Source of the DNA: Diadema setosum
Lineage: Eukaryota > Echinodermata > Echinoidea > Diadematoida > Diadematidae
NCBI RefSeq assembly: GCF_964275005.1
Contig: NC_092685.1
Location: forward strand, 29,038,682-29,102,681
Length of the DNA: 64,000 nt
Reading direction: 5' to 3'
In this document: in pieces, positions 60,301 through 64,000 of the stretch
How positions within the stretch are numbered: position 1 is the first letter of the stretch
How the letters are laid out: each line of letters begins with the position of its first letter
The notes under the pieces: model-generated
Told to the model about the DNA's origin: nothing
What the model saw: only the letters and a program-made list of their open reading frames with translations
Databases searched by the model: none
Translations under genes and position numbers: made by a program

Positions 60301-60613
60301 CAGATAAGAAGACTACAAAAATTCATAACTTCTGAATGTATTGTTTGCTATTTCTCACACTTTACTGATGTGATCTGCTTACATTTCTGAATTACTGAAT
60401 CCACATGTATATCCTGGGCAGAGTTTCCCTTTAAGTCCACCAACAAGCAGTGATAAGACATGCATGATCATTGACAAAGACTTTCAAAAAAAGTCTTGCC
60501 AGTTTCCCAACAGCATTATGCCACAGAATCTGAATCTTTCCTATCTGCAGACTGCCACAGCTGTCTTTGTCTCAGCCCTACCCCCTCCTTCGTCCCTTCG
60601 AATTTCGAGACAG
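41787..60613 (+). CDS. C2CD5: C2 domain-containing protein 5 orthologue (CDP138), 19 coding exons, 3' end missing
   Basis: Nineteen exons with GT-AG borders join in phase into about 629 residues that follow human C2CD5 along their length. An N-terminal C2 domain (residues 1-110: MPGKLKVRVVAARDLPVMDR.., NPQWNSEWFKFE, DHDTYSAHDAIGK) keeps the loop aspartates D19, D26, D76, D78 and D84. The Akt site RQRLFS places its Ser at residue 197, the number known for human. Then come a Ser/Gly/Pro-rich linker, a conserved block FPAGFLVHLGGMVSARSVKL, and a CxxC..CxxC pair (C491/C494, C512/C515). In mammals this protein binds Ca2+ and acidic lipids and promotes insulin-driven GLUT4 vesicle fusion. The family is about 1,000 residues long, so the C-terminal third is not seen. 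The start is the first ATG of the C2 domain; 5' UTR exons were not identified. Confidence 0.95.
42431..42517 (+). CDS. C2CD5: C2CD5 coding exon 2
   Basis: Acceptor CATCAACAG, donor TTTGAG/GTATGT, phase 0 to 0. Encodes VRFGQVTHKTEVYGKSLNPQ and WNSEWFKFE, the conserved core of the C2 fold. Confidence 0.95.
42891..42931 (+). CDS. C2CD5: C2CD5 coding exon 3
   Basis: Acceptor TTTGGTATAG, donor TTCG/GTAAGT, phase 0 to 2. Encodes VDDEELQDEPLQI. Confidence 0.93.
42998..43140. repeat. (TATGA)n pentanucleotide array
   Basis: About 25 units of GATAT/TATGA in C2CD5 intron 3, starting some 70 bp after the donor of the third exon. Confidence 0.93.
43414..43459 (+). CDS. C2CD5: C2CD5 coding exon 4
   Basis: Acceptor TTCTTTGCAG, donor GGAAAA/GTGAGT, phase 2 to 0. 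Encodes VMDHDTYSAHDAIGK with the Ca-loop aspartates D76, D78 and D84. Confidence 0.94.
43931..44111 (+). CDS. C2CD5: C2CD5 coding exon 5
   Basis: Acceptor CTCCTTCAG, donor AATA/GTGAGT, phase 0 to 1. Encodes VYIDLNPLLWKDG, IYDTMHGIRGEIYIIVKVDL and RFRQSSVGVHFFN, completing the C2 domain. Confidence 0.95.
44658..44743 (+). CDS. C2CD5: C2CD5 coding exon 6
   Basis: Acceptor TTCAACAG, donor CATCAG/GTAAAG, phase 1 to 0. Encodes TSTMPSGYIVTAIHGF and VEELVVNDDPEHQ. Confidence 0.94.
44848..44893. repeat. (TG)n microsatellite
   Basis: About 22 TG units in C2CD5 intron 6, 105 bp after the donor. Confidence 0.93.
45780..45925. mobile_element. Palindromic hairpin element in C2CD5 intron 6
   Basis: TATTGGATGGCTATGAATGG, GATACCAGGGAATATTGCAC and TTAGGGCCAATATTGCAC are answered by TGCAATATTGACCCTAA, CCCCTGGTATCCCATGAAT and GTCATCCAATA around a short centre: a near-complete 145 bp hairpin, MITE-like. 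Confidence 0.75.
45926..46337. mobile_element. Possible inverted-repeat element next to the hairpin
   Basis: ATTATTATCATCTATA at the left is matched inverted by TATATAGATGATAAT at the right. The GC-richer interior contains several GCGTTT/GCGCG stretches unlike flanking intron. Only about 15 bp of the ends is clearly mirrored. Confidence 0.35.
46382..46512 (+). CDS. C2CD5: C2CD5 coding exon 7
   Basis: Acceptor CTCTCTCCCAG, donor CTGGG/GTACAA, phase 0 to 2. Encodes IRSPRASNEARQRLFSKLSG and ELQRKIGLKVLEAEGNAVLG. RQRLFS is the Akt consensus RxRxxS, with the Ser at residue 197. Confidence 0.95.
46544..46768. mobile_element. MITE with TTTCGCGA-type interior, TA flanks
   Basis: CCGTATACGCCATATATTTA at the left is matched inverted by AATATTTGGTGTATACAG at the right, with TA just outside both. 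It begins only about 30 bp after the exon 7 donor. Confidence 0.65.
46833..47353 (+). repeat. (CTA)n trinucleotide field with higher-order structure
   Basis: About 520 bp of nearly pure CTA units. Interruptions CTACCGGTACTA and CTACATGTACTACTTCTAC recur in the same order several times (about 46900-47030, 47090-47210, 47225-47330), so blocks of about 110-190 bp were themselves duplicated. It lies in C2CD5 intron 7. Poly-Thr and poly-Tyr frames across it are artefacts. Confidence 0.95.
47798..48140 (+). repeat. Second, degenerate (CTA/CTG)n trinucleotide field
   Basis: Mixed ACTACT, GCTGCT, GTTACT and TATTACT units over 340 bp in the same intron, with at least two CTG runs (about 47870-47888 and 47978-48011). 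Confidence 0.93.
48506..48619 (+). CDS. C2CD5: C2CD5 coding exon 8
   Basis: Acceptor CATATTGGCAG, donor AAAAAGA/GTAAGC, phase 2 to 2. Encodes YWQCFDLEGESGVVVRGIGT and a Pro-rich tail KSPPPTTPQK. Confidence 0.93.
49371..49531 (+). CDS. C2CD5: C2CD5 coding exon 9
   Basis: Acceptor ATTATTGCAG, donor GGGCAAG/GTAGGA, phase 2 to 1. Low-complexity linker with HSPTKNPVPPRYASDSDLAG, a candidate phosphorylated region; weakly conserved with human. Confidence 0.88.
50036..50136 (+). CDS. C2CD5: C2CD5 coding exon 10
   Basis: Acceptor CTATTGATAG, donor ATGCTG/GTAAGA, phase 1 to 0. Encodes AGSHGTAGSSGSGSGPHRVG then LPRTILPQNNIDML, a flexible Gly/Ser linker. Both splice phases fit its neighbours. Confidence 0.82.
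50137..53391 (+). other. C2CD5 intron 10 (3.25 kb)
   Basis: Human C2CD5 has a longer linker here before FPFFT, so a small linker exon could be hidden. The best acceptor seen (CATTTGCAG near 51519) opens only a short frame to a stop. A C run, A run, GGT and GT repeats lie at 51817-51895. Confidence 0.5.
53392..53500 (+). CDS. C2CD5: C2CD5 coding exon 11
   Basis: Acceptor TTTCTTTCTCCAG, donor CCCAG/GTAACT, phase 0 to 1. Encodes EYPFFTISSFPAGFLVHLGG and MVSARSVKLLDRIHNP, among the best conserved blocks of the family. Confidence 0.95.
54145..54259 (+). CDS. C2CD5: C2CD5 coding exon 12
   Basis: Acceptor CTTCCTGGACAG, donor CATTTG/GTATTA, phase 1 to 2. Encodes DEPETRDAWWRELRTEIRSH and GCHAVVGYKETTSI. 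Confidence 0.95.
54714..54881 (+). CDS. C2CD5: C2CD5 coding exon 13
   Basis: Acceptor ACTTTGTAACAG, donor GAGAG/GTAGAT, phase 2 to 2. Encodes EEICLLSASGTAAIVNLEAV and a variable stretch ending EQQATTPPIIE. Confidence 0.94.
55040..55162. repeat. (CTAT)n / (CTGT)n microsatellite
   Basis: About thirty tetranucleotide units in C2CD5 intron 13. Confidence 0.93.
55844..55960 (+). CDS. C2CD5: C2CD5 coding exon 14
   Basis: Preceded by an almost pure T tract of 26 bases and ACAG; donor TGCAG/GTATGC; phase 2 to 2. Encodes PHCSMCHLPYNESALPFP and TKCAIC: two CxxC pairs (C491/C494, C512/C515) 18 residues apart, as in human (CGFC..CYNC), suggesting a metal-binding knuckle. Confidence 0.94.
56406..56495 (+). 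CDS. C2CD5: C2CD5 coding exon 15
   Basis: Acceptor TTCCCCCAG, donor GCAAG/GTGAGA, phase 2 to 2. Encodes RNKVPDVLFTTIEPPPNLQY and TGHGCCIQA. Confidence 0.94.
57345..57377. repeat. (GT)n microsatellite
   Basis: A short GT run in C2CD5 intron 15. Confidence 0.9.
57641..57698 (+). CDS. C2CD5: C2CD5 coding exon 16
   Basis: Acceptor CTGTTTTCCAG, donor GTGAC/GTAAGT, phase 2 to 0. Encodes VCRSKKKTTGEANAALISD, parallel to human LCRLKKKAQAEANATAIS. Confidence 0.93.
58271..58598. mobile_element. Short hAT-like non-autonomous element (328 bp)
   Basis: Ends are CAGGGCTCCACACTAA and, inverted, CAGGGCTCAACACTAA, a hAT-type terminus. CTTAAGG lies immediately outside both ends (58264-58270, 58599-58605), seven of the eight bases expected for a hAT duplication. 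The interior repeats TTTGGTGGCCC in both orientations. It sits in C2CD5 intron 16. Confidence 0.75.
59150..59203 (+). CDS. C2CD5: C2CD5 coding exon 17
   Basis: Acceptor TTTTGTTTTGCAG, donor CTCAAG/GTAAGC, phase 0 to 0. Encodes ALPFMEYELHRQMINKLK. Confidence 0.95.
59891..59965 (+). CDS. C2CD5: C2CD5 coding exon 18
   Basis: Acceptor TTGTATTACAG, donor ACAGCG/GTGAGT, phase 0 to 0. Encodes VKGMNCLFGLKVQVSVGETL and LVGTA. Confidence 0.95.
60551..60613 (+). CDS. C2CD5: C2CD5 coding exon 19 (last one seen)
   Basis: Acceptor CCTATCTGCAG, donor AGACAG/GTGAGA, phase 0 to 0. Encodes TATAVFVSALPPPSSLRISR, like human SATGVYLAALPTPGGIQIAG. The good donor shows the gene continues; no following exon was found to the window end. 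Confidence 0.92.
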
Positions 60614-60904
60614 GTGAGACGTAAGCTCGTATCAAGTCAGTGGATCGTGATAATTGCGGCCATGTAGACCATGGAATTTAGTGGAGGAATCAGTGTCTAC
60701 TTATACACACAGACTGGAAAGGCATTGAGATGACATCATTGTAAATGTCCTAAAATGTGTTTTGTGGTAATGCTTCCCCTGTAAACGTGATTAGAGCAAA
60801 ATGCTGATCGTAAATGCACAAATTTAATCATGTTTCAAAATGCCGATTCTGGCCTCGAAAAGATAAGCACCAACACTCCCTAAGTGAATTCATGCCTATG
60901 GAAC

Positions 60905-62140
60905 TTAAAGGCATAATTTACCATTTGCAGATGAAAGCAATAGTGCTTTAAAATAGTTCTAAAATGTGAGTTAGGGATAGAAACAACCACTGTCAAAATT
61001 TGAATCCGTATAATCGATGTTAAGTGTTGTTAAATACACAAAATGTGAACAATAGTTATAATAAAAATGTTTCCAGACTAAACCGTATACAGTTACGGTT
61101 TACTGAGAAAAACCCTGATATCTCCTTATATTTTAGGTTTTATTGCAAATATTTCATATGGTAGGATGTTTTATGATACAACAGACCTACACATATGCAT
61201 CAAATGTGATATCTTGAACATTTTTGAAATCACTGCTCCCAAAGGTAAATTGGACCTTTAAAGGTCTTGTTTACCTTTAACCCTAAAAAGACTGGGGGGG
61301 GCCTAAAAGGCCCCCCCTCGACATTTCGCGCGATTACTCAGCAACACGCAATGCTCTCGCCGCGATGCTCTGTGACTTTTTTCTTTCGAGTTTCCCGCAC
61401 ATTTTGACACCAAATTTGTGACCCCCGGGGGTACGGTTCTGAAGTTACATAACTTTTTGTACATGCACGTGAGACCGAAAATGGCTCAAAAATGCGATTT
61501 TGTGTACAAAGTCAATACAAATTGAGTTTTATCACATGGTTCATATAAATATGCTTATTTTTACTCTCAATTGCTAAAATCAATTTGTTTTAGTGGCATT
61601 ATGCTTCAAAAAGGGTCTGCCACAAATTTTGCTGAAAAAAACAACAAAAACAAAAGGTCAAAAAACAAAGAAATACATAAGAAATTCATAAAACAATAAA
61701 ATAAATAAGAAATTAATTTTGATACCGAATTTTTTTTCAAGTACAATTGCTAAGAATGCTACACAGAATATCTAGACCAAAAATGAGCACTTTTGGAGCT
61801 TTATTTACTGATTTAGATAAAAAAGGTCTGATTTCTCGCATAAATTAGCATAATTAATCAAAATAAAATAAAAGAAGACTATTTTGGAAAATTTAAATAT
61901 ACGATCTTGTAGATTACATCGCACACTACCATTGTGCAAATTTCCGCGGCGGTCGCGCGATCCATGGCCGAGATCTTAAGGGGGGGCCCTTTAGGCCCCC
62001 CCCCCCCCAGTCTTTCGAGCTACCAAAATAGCCCAGTCTTTTTAGGGTTAAGAGCAGTGATTTAAAAAATGCTCAAGATATCACATTTGATGCATATGTG
62101 TACGTCTGTTGTATCACAAAACATCCTACCGTATACAATT
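60905..62140. mobile_element. Older inverted-repeat element, interrupted by a TTAA element
   Basis: A left part (60905-61262) runs from TTAAAGGCATAATTTACC to GGTAAATTGGACCTTTAA, which are imperfect mirror ends. Its 61155-61245 segment (ATGCATCAAATGTGATATCT) is repeated inverted at 62055-62137 (AGATATCACATTTGATGCAT). The 61281-62047 insertion lies between these two inverted segments. The left part is shared with 39.57 kb. Confidence 0.55.
61281..62047. mobile_element. piggyBac-like non-autonomous element (767 bp)
   Basis: TTAA lies directly outside both ends (61277-61280, 62048-62051). Ends are CCCTAAAAAGACTGGG and its exact reverse complement; inner GGGGGCCTAAAAGGCCCCCC and GGGGGGCCCTTTAGGCCCCC blocks are also mirrored. 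TTAA targets with CCCT-type ends are the piggyBac superfamily signature. No transposase frame is visible. Confidence 0.8.
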
Positions 62141-62844
62141 TTCACAACGAGATATGAAACTCGTCAGACTGACGAGTTAGGTGATACGCTTGGGGTTATC
62201 AGATGTCGGTCATCTGTGATCGACAAAGACAAGAATGTGATATAGACACCTTGAAGTTATAATTGAGTTTGCATGCAAAACCGTTTCCCTAACCTCTCGG
62301 CCACGGGACATCCACGGAAATGGTAAGGCAAAAAAGAAATGTATAGATATTACAGGGAGAAAAGTCAATGCCCACTCAACCAACGTGGCCGCGTGAACAT
62401 GTATTGCATTGCTAGACGGAAATGCGGCCTTGTAACTACTGATGTCGCTATGCCATTTCTGGCAACTTGGGAAAAATACGTGCCGTAAACATAAAACCTA
62501 TAATCGGCTGGTTTTGATACCTTGCCTTTAATCACAATTTTCAGTGTGATGACGTCATCAAAGTACAAAACAATGATGTGGTCTTGAAAGACAATTGTTC
62601 AAAGTACAACACCTTCGTCGTCGTCATTACATATTATGATCAGTTTGACAAAGTCAGCCTGCAAAATTTTGCAGCAGTCGAAGCAATATGGTCTCCAACA
62701 CAAAAAAGAGGGATATGGTGTGTGTGTGTGTCTGTGTGTGTGTATAGGTGCGTTTATATACGAATGTGATTTCTACATGGACGATATATGTAATACAAAA
62801 TTGAAGAAAAAAAAAGTAAAATAGCTAAGTAATTTGTTTCGTGA

Positions 62845-62928
62845 TCTTGTGGGGTTCGAACCCGCACGTGTGCAACCTCACTTCTCTGAGACGTCGCCTT
62901 TAACCACTCAGCCATACGTCTCGACGAG
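62845..62928 (-). pseudogene. tRNA-like sequence (tRNA pseudogene or SINE head)
   Basis: On the minus strand TGGCTGAGTGGTTAAAGGCG matches a class II (Ser/Leu-type) A box, and GCGGGTTCGAACCCC about 40 bp later a B box. The acceptor arms do not pair over seven bases and the anticodon stem cannot be drawn convincingly, so it is not a functional tRNA. Confidence 0.55.
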
Positions 62929-62929
62929 A

Positions 62930-64000
62930 AAAAAAAGAGGAACGTAAACTTATGTATGTGAAAGATGAATCAGGAATCGTTTTGTCCACATTCCATTCTC
63001 ATTTTCAGTTTTAAACTGCAAAATTGTCAAACTAATAAGGAGATTTCAAAGAATAACATGCATGATTACTGCAGCTTATTGTCTCAGTTACCACACACTT
63101 AAGTTACAGAGGAAATGGAGCAAAATCATCTGAGATAAAGGTGCGTAAACGTTGTCAAGTTAATGCACATAAAAAAAAAAAAATCACCTCCCATAGAGAT
63201 AACACGTAAACTTGTCTGATTTTGAGTCTTTACCTTTAATAACAATTTGAAGTATGATGGTAAGTCTTCTTGAACCAAGAGTGTGGAACGCAAGCTTCTA
63301 CGTGAAAGATGAATCATGACGATCACCCGTGACCGACACATCTTCAAAGGGATCAGTTATTAGAAGTGGAAGCCCTCGTGCCAAGCATATTGTCTCAGCA
63401 ATTCCAAAGCAATGATACCCTTACATTTATGCATACCATAATTTCCCTCTGAAATCAATGGTAGGTATATTCATGTACAATTGCTTGCCTTGTCCATAAA
63501 CTTTGCTTTACAAACTTTCAGTGAAACGTGTCATAACATAATTCTGTAACTCCATTAGCAGGGATTGACTTCATAAAGAAAGATATATCAAATTGAACGC
63601 TTAGCGCGTATAACTAAGGGGGATTTTAGCCTGATGCTCTGTTCTTCACTGCTCAGATACCAACAACACTCATTACCTACGGCTACGTATAGAGAAACAG
63701 CCATGACGAAAATAAGTTATTCCTTTTCTTTGGCAGATAGACACACAACCCCTTTAAACCACACTATAATTGACATGGAGGGACATGAAAAAGTTCATTA
63801 CTACTACTGAACAGTGATGCCTTCTACTCATGTGGCACAAGATACCTCTATAGCAACATAAAACCTGTCTACAACTCCGTTATTGCGTCAAACAATAACA
63901 TCCTGGAATTTCAAAGAGATGAGCGAGACGCCATACACCTGGCCTAGAGTTAATTCATTCAGTTGCCATTCCTGCTCCAGTTGAGTTATGCAAATTATTT
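62930..64000. other. Gene-free stretch at the window end
   Basis: If C2CD5 continues, this is intron. Open frames here (for example 63126-63347 on the minus strand) have no splice context or recognisable product. Confidence 0.3.

Noticed and set aside
60464..60667. 67-codon frame treated as a separate gene
   Set aside because: Its central part is C2CD5 exon 19, bounded by CTGCAG and GTGAGA; the rest is intron.
62845..62928. Functional tRNA-Ser/Leu gene
   Set aside because: A and B boxes are present but acceptor and anticodon stems do not pair.

Overview
This is animal nuclear DNA. Genes are split by GT-AG introns, intergenic DNA is AT-rich, and microsatellites, inverted-repeat transposons, a tRNA-derived SINE and decayed LINEs are abundant. 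Nothing bacterial or viral was seen. The large introns, the close match of one gene to vertebrate C2CD5 and the repeat types suggest a marine invertebrate, perhaps an echinoderm or other deuterostome. That placement is inference; no species-diagnostic gene was seen.

Layout. (1) 0.3-1.7 kb, + strand: a weakly supported two-exon gene whose predicted intron is almost exactly one foldback transposon. (2) 2.5-19.3 kb, - strand: a calmodulin-like EF-hand gene with four well-supported, phase-consistent exons, a candidate hydrophobic first exon and a candidate tiny last exon. Its introns hold a SINE, a 0.9 kb foldback element, a seven-copy satellite full of DR1-type nuclear-receptor half-sites, and two copies of a 'CCCACGAGT' foldback family. 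(3) 19.3-41.6 kb: about 22 kb without a convincing gene. It holds a 75 bp tandem array, a MITE flanked by TTAA, a hAT-like element with a perfect 8 bp target duplication and an internal 165 bp satellite, an L1-type relic, a 245 bp tandem duplication, a telomere-like stretch, a frameshifted Jockey/CR1-type LINE, and a TA-flanked MITE just before the next gene. (4) 41.8-60.6 kb, + strand: nineteen consecutive, in-phase coding exons of a C2CD5 (CDP138) orthologue, about 629 residues. The family is about 1,000 residues long, so the gene runs past the window or resumes after an intron longer than 3.4 kb. Its introns carry a 1.3 kb trinucleotide repeat field, a pentanucleotide array, several MITEs and a 328 bp hAT-like element. 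(5) 60.6-64 kb: a piggyBac-like TTAA element nested in an older inverted-repeat element, and a tRNA-like sequence.

Functionally, C2CD5 is a calcium/phospholipid-binding C2 protein that links Akt signalling to vesicle fusion in mammals. The EF-hand gene is a divergent calmodulin relative in which probably only some calcium loops work. Both relate to calcium, but nothing in the sequence shows that they act together. No new gene system is evident; the most unusual content is transposon architecture.
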